A stretch of DNA of 64,000 nucleotides from Thalassospira profundimaris WP0211 (GTDB lineage Bacteria > Pseudomonadota > Alphaproteobacteria > Rhodospirillales > Thalassospiraceae). This document shows positions 15,971-22,673 of this stretch, piece by piece. The stretch covers positions 248,001 to 312,000 of the forward strand of contig NZ_AMRN01000002.1 in NCBI RefSeq assembly GCF_000300275.1. Reading direction: 5' to 3'. The notes beneath the pieces were generated by a model, which worked only from the letters and a program-made list of their open reading frames with translations, was not told where the DNA came from and did no database searches. The position numbers and the translations under genes are program-made. The first letter of the stretch is position 1. Each line of letters starts with the position of its first letter.

Positions 15971-16591
15971 CTACTGCGCCCAGGCCGGACGGCCAGGATT
16001 GGCGGCAGGCTGTGATGCGGGAGCAGCGGCTGCCGAGGCCGACGAAGCGGTCGGGGCGCCACCGGCCGGACGCCAGATTCCTCCGTTCTCCTGAAACGCC
16101 TTCCAGTCCTTGGTGTCCGGCGTGACGGCGAAGCGGATTTCGTTCTTGGCGTCGCCGTTGGCATCCTTGCCGACGTCGATCTTGGCCAGGAACTCGATGC
16201 CGTCCAGATCGGCGAAGCCATTGATCCGCCGCGCCGCCTGGGCCTGGGGGGAGTTGTCCTTGTCCGACAGTCCGCGCGCCGAGTTGAGGATGCCGCGCAC
16301 GAAGGACCGGCCCATGTTGCCCCATTCGGGACCCTTCAGGCTCAACAGCCCGATCAGCGACCAGACCTTGCGCCGCGCATGGGCGCCTTCGAGGATGACG
16401 AACTCGGCATTCAGGTAGACCGAGCCGGTGGTCTCGTTGCGGGTCGCGTAGCCGCCCGTCCAACCCTGGGACGGATCGTCATAGCCGCCGGGCTTGAGGG
16501 TCATCCGCACGGGCACGATGGTGCCCTTGGGGATCAGATCAAAGGAGTTCTGGGACTCCGCATCGTTGTAGTCGTTCCACGCACCGGTCAT
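15971..16591 (-). CDS. Phage recombination/ssDNA-binding-like protein (206 aa)
   Basis: A 206-residue protein with an N-terminal ordered domain (residues 1-155; DLIPKGTIVPVRMTLKPGG and LNAEFVILEGAHARRKVW) and an Ala/Ser/Pro-rich disordered tail ending AWAQ. The position two bases from the Sak4-like ATPase, the beta-strand-rich start and the flexible tail fit the DUF669/ssDNA-binding class that accompanies such ATPases in phages. That assignment is an inference; I see no diagnostic catalytic motif. Confidence 0.65.
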   Translation of the reverse strand: MTGAWNDYNDAESQNSFDLIPKGTIVPVRMTLKPGGYDDPSQGWTGGYATRNETTGSVYLNAEFVILEGAHARRKVWSLIGLLSLKGPEWGNMGRSFVRGILNSARGLSDKDNSPQAQAARRINGFADLDGIEFLAKIDVGKDANGDAKNEIRFAVTPDTKDWKAFQENGGIWRPAGGAPTASSASAAAAPASQPAANPGRPAWAQ

Positions 16592-16593
16592 GG

Positions 16594-17475
16594 TCAGGAC
16601 GCTCCTTCATTGTCTTGGGGGTCGGGGGTGTCGGGGGTGTCGGCGGGGCGGTCGAAGACCAACCGCTCGCTCGCCGGTTTGACGGGACCGCCGATCTTTT
16701 CCATCAGGCGGCCGAGATGGGGTTCCTCGATCTGGTCGAGACGCCCGCTGCGATCCTTGGCGGGGAAGCCGAAGGGGTTCAGTGTCTGGCAAACGAAGGC
16801 CCGAAACGGCTCGCCGTCGCCCTGGCTGACTTCGGCCATGGTGATGACCTCATCGACGATGCCGGGCAGTTCGTTGCCGGTCTTGGAGCCGTCGATCTGG
16901 GGGGTGAAGACGCGCCGATTGAAGTCGTCGAGCTTCTCGTCGAGGATCCCGACGAACCAGACGTTCTTGCCTCGCGTGTGCTGCAGGTGGGTGAGCCAGG
17001 CGATCATCTCCTGGCCGTGCAGGCCGTAGGCGCCGCGCATGTCGGGCTTGCCGGTACGCTCGGAGACCGCCTGCGGCTGGCCCTTGCACCACTGGAAGCA
17101 CAGCCGTCCGGCAACCGTGATGCTGTCGATGAAGACGGTCTGGTACTTATCCAGCGCCGCCGGGTCGCCGAAGCGATCACAGACCGCCTCGAAATGCGCC
17201 TGGCTGTAGACCTGGTCTTCGCGAAGCGCCGGGTTCGGCCCACCGATGAAGACGGCGAAGTCGCGGCATTCCTGCCAAGTCCGAGGGCGGATGGTGTCGC
17301 CCGGCCAGCCCTCGATGGCGAGATCGCCGGCCTCTAGATCGAAGAACAAGGTCGATGGCGCATCCAGCGTCCACAGCAGCGAGGTTTTGCCGATCCCGGA
17401 CTTGCCGAAAATCGTGCCCTTGATGCCACGCCGTTCGGCCAGACGTTCGTCGGCGGAGATGATGGGGAGCACCAT
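16594..17475 (-). CDS. Sak4-like RecA-fold ATPase (AAA_24)
   Basis: A 293-residue ATPase starting at the ATG at 17475, which overlaps the stop of the upstream gene (TAATG). Walker A is GKSGIGKTSLL (residues 24-34); Walker B is TVFIDSIT. The aromatic LFFDLEAGDLAIEGW after the first strand is typical of the phage AAA_24/Sak4 family. These proteins are RecA/Rad51-like and promote single-strand annealing recombination together with an SSB-like partner, probably the neighbouring 206-aa protein. The C terminus is acidic and proline-rich. Confidence 0.85.
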   Translation of the reverse strand: MVLPIISADERLAERRGIKGTIFGKSGIGKTSLLWTLDAPSTLFFDLEAGDLAIEGWPGDTIRPRTWQECRDFAVFIGGPNPALREDQVYSQAHFEAVCDRFGDPAALDKYQTVFIDSITVAGRLCFQWCKGQPQAVSERTGKPDMRGAYGLHGQEMIAWLTHLQHTRGKNVWFVGILDEKLDDFNRRVFTPQIDGSKTGNELPGIVDEVITMAEVSQGDGEPFRAFVCQTLNPFGFPAKDRSGRLDQIEEPHLGRLMEKIGGPVKPASERLVFDRPADTPDTPDPQDNEGAS

Positions 17476-17771
17476 TATTTGCGCTCCTTCTTCTCGGCCA
17501 CGGCGTCGAGGGCGTTGTCGGCCCCGACCGCGCCGTTCTTGCGCGCCAGGTCGTAGAGCCGACGCAGGGAGTCCATCTCGGCGTAGAGGGCCGAGGACCT
17601 GCTCTGCAGCGCCAACTGGGCGAAGGCGATGTCGTCGAGCGACGCCGTCTCCATGGGCTTGGTTACTTCCTCGCGCCGCTCGCCCAGAGGCGGAATGCGG
17701 ATCGCATCGGGGAGTTCGGTGAGGAAGCAGTTGTCCTCGCGCAGGCGGTCGAGCTTGGTCTTGGCGGTCAT
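17475..17771 (-). CDS. Small phage protein of unknown function (98 aa)
   Basis: A 98-residue mostly helical protein (MTAKTKLDRLREDNCFLTEL, then DDIAFAQLALQSRSSALYAE). It overlaps both neighbours by a few bases, so it is certainly part of the operon. Lys/Glu-rich ends suggest a small coiled-coil adaptor. I recognise no family. Confidence 0.65.
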   Translation of the reverse strand: MTAKTKLDRLREDNCFLTELPDAIRIPPLGERREEVTKPMETASLDDIAFAQLALQSRSSALYAEMDSLRRLYDLARKNGAVGADNALDAVAEKKERK

Positions 17772-18259
17772 TTGGACACCTCATCGTTCAGGGAAAGACG
17801 GAAGGAGGGCTTGCCGACCCGAACCGTGCGAGCAGCCTCGAAAGCGGCGCGAATGGCATTCGGCCAGGCGGCGTACTTGCGTTCGGGAACCTTGAAGGCG
17901 ATGTCGACATACTCGGCCGGGTCGTCGCCCTCGGCGCGGATGCGCTCGACCAGGGCGGCCAGTTGGGCCTGATCCCAATCGACCTTCTTTGGAAGGTCGG
18001 CGACCACGGTTACGGCGCCGTCTTCGACCCGGACCGTGCCGGTGTCCTTTCCCTGGTGCGCCCGTAGCGCGGCAGCCCGGGCGGCGTATTTGAGGGCGAG
18101 CGCCTCGTCGAGCCGGGCCTTGCCCGTCTTCGCCGCCTTCAGGGCGCCGTCCGCTTCCTGCTGCAGGTCGACCAGGACGTCGGCCGGAAGGGCCGCGATG
18201 TCACGGACCTCCAGCCGGGTGAGATCGGCAATGGTCGGATGGTTGTCGGGAAAGGGCAT
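17768..18259 (-). CDS. Conserved-looking phage early protein (163 aa)
   Basis: A 163-residue protein beginning MPFPDNHPTIADLTRLEVRD, with a helical N-terminal half and a basic middle (VADLPKKVDWDQAQLAALVER). It overlaps the downstream gene in an ATGA and its own start abuts the stop of the upstream gene. No catalytic motif is visible. Operon position suggests a role in early replication or recombination. Confidence 0.65.
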   Translation of the reverse strand: MPFPDNHPTIADLTRLEVRDIAALPADVLVDLQQEADGALKAAKTGKARLDEALALKYAARAAALRAHQGKDTGTVRVEDGAVTVVADLPKKVDWDQAQLAALVERIRAEGDDPAEYVDIAFKVPERKYAAWPNAIRAAFEAARTVRVGKPSFRLSLNDEVSK

Positions 18260-18597
18260 TACGCGGCCTCCTCGATCATCAAGGTTGAGAATTCCAAAGG
18301 AGTGTTCCGGGGGTGCGGCCGGGCGATGGCGAGGTAGGCGAAAGCGCCGGGGCCGATCCGTCGCTGGACCAGATGAACGAAGTCCCGTTCCGCAAGATCG
18401 AAGGCGCGGTCGGAGACGCGGGCCAGCTCGGCCCGAGCTTCGCCGTCCATGGGAGAGCCGAACGGCGTGATATCCAGCACCAGAAAGCCACGGTGGTATT
18501 CGAACTCGTCACCCGGCGCGGCCTGGGTGAGCCAGGCGCAAAAGTCGACCTCGCGGATCATCGGCACGGGATCGGCCTGTCGAAGGGAAATGATCAT
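18259..18597 (-). CDS. Small phage early protein (112 aa)
   Basis: Read from the ATG at 18597 (MIISLRQADPVPMIREVDFC) because GGAG lies about nine bases upstream; an ATG at 18681 in the same frame has no visible ribosome site. The protein is compact, with DEFEYHRGFLVLDITPFGSP and LVQRRIGPGAFAYLAIARP segments. I recognise no named family. The stop overlaps the next gene start by one base. Confidence 0.65.
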   Translation of the reverse strand: MIISLRQADPVPMIREVDFCAWLTQAAPGDEFEYHRGFLVLDITPFGSPMDGEARAELARVSDRAFDLAERDFVHLVQRRIGPGAFAYLAIARPHPRNTPLEFSTLMIEEAA

Positions 18598-18743
18598 CGG
18601 GACGTCGCTCCGGTCTTTCGTGTCGAATGGGGTGTCACTGCGTGGTTGTTCCGTGCTACCCCCATTCGAATTCTTGTTCATTACGAATGACTTCGCGGGA
18701 TTTCGCTGGCGAAACGGAGCGAAAAAGAAGGAAGGTGCGGGTA

Positions 18744-18941
18744 TCATTTTTTCTGGCCTTCTTCGGTTCCGGCCAGATGCTCTGCCTCGTAGGCCTCGAT
18801 GTCTTCGAGCCGATAGACCACCCGTCCGCCGATCTTCAGGTAACGGGGGCCCTGGCCGAGCCAGCGCCAGCGCTCCAGGGTGCGCGGGCTGAGGCTCCAT
18901 CGCTTGGCGAGTTCGACCTGATGCAGGTGCTTGATCGTCAT
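18744..18941 (-). CDS. AlpA/excisionase-like helix-turn-helix protein
   Basis: A 65-residue MerR-like DNA-binding protein: VELAKRWSLSPRTLERWRW is the HTH and GGRVVYRLEDIEAYEAEH the wing, the standard layout of AlpA/Xis-type regulators. It is the first gene of the early operon that runs leftwards and lies after the integration module, so it may act as a recombination directionality factor for the serine recombinase or as an early activator. The choice between these cannot be made from sequence. Confidence 0.8.
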   Translation of the reverse strand: MTIKHLHQVELAKRWSLSPRTLERWRWLGQGPRYLKIGGRVVYRLEDIEAYEAEHLAGTEEGQKK

Positions 18942-19070
18942 GTGACACTCCTCGAAAATCTTTCTGCCGCTCCCCGGCTCGTTGACGCCCGAGGAATTGC
19001 GTTTATTTTCAATGGAGTGCGGGGTTCGTTATATAGTCAGGGTCGGTTTTTCTTGTGACATCTGGCCACG

Positions 19071-19092
19071 AAAAAGCCCCGGTTTTCGGGGC
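19071..19092 (-). terminator. Intrinsic terminator of the integration module
   Basis: On the minus strand GCCCCG (19092-19087) pairs with CGGGGC (19081-19076) around a five-base loop and is followed by five T residues. It lies about 85 bases after the last gene of the integrase module and separates it from the early operon. Confidence 0.85.
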
Positions 19093-19177
19093 GACGGTGG
19101 GTCGGGTTGTGACATGGAGGGGCCGGGCCTGTGACGTGCGCCCGCGCAGCCGTCTTCGGATGGACGGATTGAAGCGG

Positions 19178-19612
19178 CTATCGGCTGTCGTTTTTTTCGA
19201 GGAACAGACGCCGCTGCTCCTCCCATTCGAGAGGGAACGGCTGCATCAACTTGGCCATGGTGAGGTCCGCCGGTTGGCGGCCGTCGAGGATCATCTCGAC
19301 GATGTCCGGGGCCAGCAGGGTCAAACGCAGGATGCGGCTGACGTAGGAGGTATTGATCTTCTCCGCCCGGGCGAGGTCCTCGACGGTGGCGTGAGCGCCG
19401 TTTTCCAGCAGCCTGCGCCAGCGGAAGGCCCGGGCCAGGGCCTTGACCATGGTGTTGTCGACGCGGGTCCGGGGCTTTGCCCAGGAGGGCACCCCGTCCG
19501 GCGACACCACCAGCTTGCGCCCGCCGCGTGTGGCGAAGGTCATGGGCACATGGATGGTCAGGGTCTTACCGCCATCGTCGATCTTCGGCGGCCTGATCGT
19601 CGGCTCGCGCAT
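19178..19612 (-). CDS. HTH protein downstream of the serine recombinase
   Basis: A 144-residue basic protein that starts in an ATGA overlap with the recombinase stop. Residues about 60-105 form a ParB/KorB-like HTH (RWRRLLENGAHATVEDLARA, then INTSYVSRILRLTLLAPDIV). The C terminus ends in LEWEEQRRLFLEK. Proteins of this type regularly follow DUF2924-linked recombinases in alphaproteobacteria, as I recall. It may modulate integration or autoregulate the module. Confidence 0.75.
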   Translation of the reverse strand: MREPTIRPPKIDDGGKTLTIHVPMTFATRGGRKLVVSPDGVPSWAKPRTRVDNTMVKALARAFRWRRLLENGAHATVEDLARAEKINTSYVSRILRLTLLAPDIVEMILDGRQPADLTMAKLMQPFPLEWEEQRRLFLEKNDSR

Positions 19613-20922
19613 CACGCGGCCCTCGGCTCGGAGGCGGCCCGGATGTCGGCGACCAGGGTCCGCAGGCCATCGACCCGGAAGCGGATGTCGAGGCCATGCT
19701 TGTGGACCTCTATCCGCTCGACCAAAAGCTGAAGCACCCGGGCCTGTTCGGCGGGGAAAAGCTCGTCCCACAGGGGATCGAGATCGTGCAGGGCGCCCCG
19801 GACCTCGGTTTCGGTGATCCCGTCGTCCTGTCGGCGCGCCGCGCGCCAGGTGGCGACGATCACTTCCGGCGCCCGCAACAGCCCGCGGACATGGTCGATG
19901 ACGGCCGCCTCGATCTCGGCGGCTGGCACCCGGCGAACGATGTCGGGGTTCTCCTCCCCCTTCATCAGAGCGGCGGCAATGTAATAGCGGTAAAGCTTGT
20001 CCCCTCGGCGGGTGTGGGTCGGCGTCATCGCACGGCCATCGGCACCGAAGATCAGGCCCTTGAGCGGCGCCGGGGTCTTGGCGCGGGTGTGATTGGCGCG
20101 GGTCCGGGGGCTCTCCTTTATGATGGCGCGGACTTTGTCCCATAGGTCGCGGTCGATGATAGCCTCGTGTTCGCCGGGATAGGCCGTGCCCTTGTGGACA
20201 GCCATGCCGATGTAAACTTGGTTGTTCAGCATCTTGTAGAGGTAACCCGTGTTAAAGGGCTTGCCGCGCTTGGTGATCACGCCTTCGGCGGCCAGGGCGC
20301 GAGCGAGGATGGTGGTGGAGCCGACATCAAGGAAGCGCTGGAAGATTGCCCGCACGGTGGCGGCCTCCTCGGCGTTGACCACCAGCTTGCGCTCCTTGAC
20401 GTCGTAGCCGAGCGGCGGATTGCCCCCCATCCACATGCCTTTCTTGCGGCTGGCGGCGATCTTGTCGCGGATGCGCTCGCCGGCGACCTCGCGCTCGAAT
20501 TGGGCGAAGGAAAGCAGGATGTTGAGCGTGAGGCGCCCCATGGAGGTGGTGGTGTTGAAGGACTGGGTGACCGAAACGAATGTCACCGCATGGCGGTCGA
20601 AGACGTCGACCAACTTGGCGAAGTCCATCAGGGAGCGTGACAGGCGATCGATCTTGTAGACCACCACCAAGTCGATGCGGCCGGCCTCGATGTCGGCGAG
20701 CAGGCGCTGCAGGGCGGGCCGCTCCAGGGTGCCGCCCGAGATGCCGCCGTCGTCATAGGCATTGGGAACCAACACCCAGCCCTCCGCCTTCTGGCTGGCG
20801 ATATAGGCCTCGCAGGATTCGCGTTGGGCATGGAGGCTGTTGAACTCCATGTCCAGGCCTTCTTCCGAGGACTTGCGGGTGTAGATGGCGCAGCGCTGCT
20901 TGCGGATGGGAGTCTTGCTCAT
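19612..20922 (-). CDS. Large serine recombinase (phage integrase)
   Basis: A 436-residue large serine recombinase read from the ATG at 20922 (MSKTPIRKQRCAIYTRKSSE). The catalytic domain has YTRKSSEEG with the nucleophilic serine, VVVYKIDRLSRSLMDF, and AQFEREVAGERIRDKI. A recombinase domain follows (GYLYKMLNNQVYIGM), and a C-terminal half without the usual zinc-ribbon cysteines. It would integrate and excise the prophage. It overlaps the DUF2924 gene and the downstream HTH gene by four bases each. Confidence 0.93.
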   Translation of the reverse strand: MSKTPIRKQRCAIYTRKSSEEGLDMEFNSLHAQRESCEAYIASQKAEGWVLVPNAYDDGGISGGTLERPALQRLLADIEAGRIDLVVVYKIDRLSRSLMDFAKLVDVFDRHAVTFVSVTQSFNTTTSMGRLTLNILLSFAQFEREVAGERIRDKIAASRKKGMWMGGNPPLGYDVKERKLVVNAEEAATVRAIFQRFLDVGSTTILARALAAEGVITKRGKPFNTGYLYKMLNNQVYIGMAVHKGTAYPGEHEAIIDRDLWDKVRAIIKESPRTRANHTRAKTPAPLKGLIFGADGRAMTPTHTRRGDKLYRYYIAAALMKGEENPDIVRRVPAAEIEAAVIDHVRGLLRAPEVIVATWRAARRQDDGITETEVRGALHDLDPLWDELFPAEQARVLQLLVERIEVHKHGLDIRFRVDGLRTLVADIRAASEPRAA

Positions 20923-21365
20923 TGGCCCGCTCCCGACTTGCGCAGCCCGAAGAACACCCAGCCGTTCCAACGGGTGCCCGTGATGGACCGGGCGATGGCC
21001 GACAGCGACTTGTAGGGGCGGCCCTGGTATTCGAAGCCGTCGGCCAGCACGGTGACGCAGTGCTCGACGCCCTGGAACTCGCGGATTAGCCGCGTGCCGG
21101 CGATCGGCCGGTCGTCAGTGCGCTTGCGGCGGACCTCCATCTTGCCGCCGTCCAGATCCTCGCCCAGCGCTTCCAGGCGTTCGATGGTAGCGGGCCGGAG
21201 TTCCCCATATTCCAGTTCCTGGATGCGGTAGGCAAGCCGGCTCTCCAGGAATCGTCGGTTCTGGCGCGGCGGTTCGGTCTCGAACAGATCCCGCCACATG
21301 CCCCTCAAGTCTGGCGTCGAGGTGTTCTTCAGCGTGGCGATTCGGGCAATGATAGATTCCGTCAT
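20919..21365 (-). CDS. DUF2924 protein, recombinase partner
   Basis: A 148-residue basic protein with the DUF2924 pattern: LRGMWRDLFETEPPRQNRRF near residue 20, RLAYRIQELEYGEL, and a C-terminal SLSAIARSITGTRWNGWVFF, a module also found in DNA-binding proteins. DUF2924 genes are commonly found directly before large serine recombinases in alphaproteobacterial elements. The ATG at 21365 is chosen because it overlaps the upstream stop (ATGA). A role in controlling recombinase direction is plausible but untested. Confidence 0.88.
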   Translation of the reverse strand: MTESIIARIATLKNTSTPDLRGMWRDLFETEPPRQNRRFLESRLAYRIQELEYGELRPATIERLEALGEDLDGGKMEVRRKRTDDRPIAGTRLIREFQGVEHCVTVLADGFEYQGRPYKSLSAIARSITGTRWNGWVFFGLRKSGAGQ

Positions 21366-21568
21366 GGCATGGATTCCTCCGCGTTGGTTTCGGTGGATCC
21401 ATGACGGCATTGGTCGGGCGAGAAGTGTAGGCAACTCTCTCCGTGGTCCGCGGATAGTCGCCTTGACTTCCGGGTCCGCAGGCGAACCACCCCGGCAGCC
21501 AGGATCGACGCCAGTTCTTCCAGGCGCTCAGCGGCGGACATGCGGTCGGGGGAGAGGGCGTTGTGCAT
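21362..21568 (-). CDS. Small conserved protein heading the recombinase module (68 aa)
   Basis: A 68-residue protein starting MHNALSPDRMSAAERLEELA and containing a LSADHGESCLHF segment. I recall near-identical small proteins preceding DUF2924 genes in other alphaproteobacteria. It is the first of four genes joined by ATGA overlaps. Function is unknown. It marks the right-hand limit of recognisable prophage genes. Confidence 0.75.
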   Translation of the reverse strand: MHNALSPDRMSAAERLEELASILAAGVVRLRTRKSRRLSADHGESCLHFSPDQCRHGSTETNAEESMP

Positions 21569-21875
21569 CGGCGTATCGGTCTTTAGTTGCGGCCGATAGT
21601 CAAATTAAGCGGCTGATTTTGTTGAAGCAAAACAAAAACCTGCCCCAGCGAAGAGGTTCGAAAACAAAGGAGCCCACGCGGTGGATGACGAAAAGACCCT
21701 CAATGGGAAGTCACGCCTACACGCTACAGGCGGTAAAGGCTCAGAGAATACTTCTTGAGCATTGCCACCATTCGGAGAGCCTCATATGATCGTAACAGCG
21801 CGAATCGGAACGTGGTGCGAGCGAAAACGTCGCCCTATCATGGCAAGGACAAGAAAGAAAATGTGAGGTACGCCA
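21569..21875. other. 307-bp gene-free junction between prophage and defence-like operon
   Basis: No gene is convincing here. A 34-codon frame at 21685-21789 exists but lacks a clear ribosome site. The stretch is less GC-rich than the prophage. One would expect the recombination site (attR) and promoters for both flanking operons here, but I can identify neither without the other chromosome junction. Confidence 0.4.
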
Positions 21876-22673
21876 TTGGGCCATCAACGTCTCGGTTCGC
21901 CACCAGCGTCGAGAAAATTGCCTGAGATCATTAATCTCCTGGTGGCCGGGACGGCTTCAGCGACGGAACTGGTCGAAGCGATTACGAAGGCAACGGAAGC
22001 GGCGCTGACTCGGGCCCTCAAGGACCAGGCCTTCGTTGAGGCGCTGTGGCTTCTGGTAAAAATCCCCCAAGCGGCCAAGGCCGAGAGTTTCTCGGAAGCG
22101 TTGCGGGCCGTAGGGGTCGCGGCCCCGGACAATCCGAGCGCGACCGACCTCGTTGCTGGTTACGATGCGGCGATCGAGGCGGTCCAACGCAGGTCCGACG
22201 GTGATGTAACCGACCTTGGCGAGATGGCTCGACAGGCCGGAATCTCGGCGCTTTACAGCTTGATCGAAGAGCGCTTGCCGTCTCTTTGGGAACCGACCCG
22301 GGAAGATGTGCGAACGACCCTCGCCACCTTCGTCGGGCCCGAAAAATTCGGCGAACTTTCTCAGCGGTTCCTGACCAACTTCTCGGAACGGACCATCCAG
22401 TACTACCTAGACCGGGAAATACCCAGACATCTTGGTCCGGGAAACGTCGTTCAATCGGTCGGCGACATGGCCGTGTTCGATGACGCGGTGCGGCGGCACT
22501 GTGCGGAGTCCACTATGATCATGCGCCCCTTCGCCAAGGATTGGCTCGGCAAAAGCGTCTACAGCGAGGGGAAGGACATCTCTCAGAAGAAACTCGTAGG
22601 CTTCACCGCCGTTGCGCTGAAGAAAGTCAGAAAAGAGTTCGAGATCAGGAGCAAGGCCGGTGAGAACGTTTAA
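21876..22673 (+). CDS. QatB-like partner protein (265 aa) of a QueC-like enzyme
   Basis: Starts at a TTG at 21876, supported by GAGG about seven bases upstream, and encodes Met-Gly-His-Gln-Arg-Leu-Gly at the N terminus. Residues 1-15 look flexible (MGHQRLGSPPASRK), and the rest is predicted helical with no catalytic motif. The gene overlaps the QueC-like gene by 14 bases, so the two are translationally coupled. QatB of Qat systems is also a roughly 260-residue uncharacterised protein with a Met-Gly flexible start, and sits beside QatC. On these grounds I call it QatB-like; sequence identity to QatB could not be tested. Confidence 0.6.
   Translation: MGHQRLGSPPASRKLPEIINLLVAGTASATELVEAITKATEAALTRALKDQAFVEALWLLVKIPQAAKAESFSEALRAVGVAAPDNPSATDLVAGYDAAIEAVQRRSDGDVTDLGEMARQAGISALYSLIEERLPSLWEPTREDVRTTLATFVGPEKFGELSQRFLTNFSERTIQYYLDREIPRHLGPGNVVQSVGDMAVFDDAVRRHCAESTMIMRPFAKDWLGKSVYSEGKDISQKKLVGFTAVALKKVRKEFEIRSKAGENV

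Noticed and set aside
18949-19070. Sigma70 promoter for the early phage operon (TATATA near 19034 on the minus strand)
   Set aside because: A plausible -10 is present but no -35 box lies at an acceptable spacing, so I do not list it as a feature.
21685-21789. 34-codon open frame before the QatB-like gene
   Set aside because: It has an ATG but no convincing ribosome site, no recognisable motif, and lies in a junction of mixed composition.
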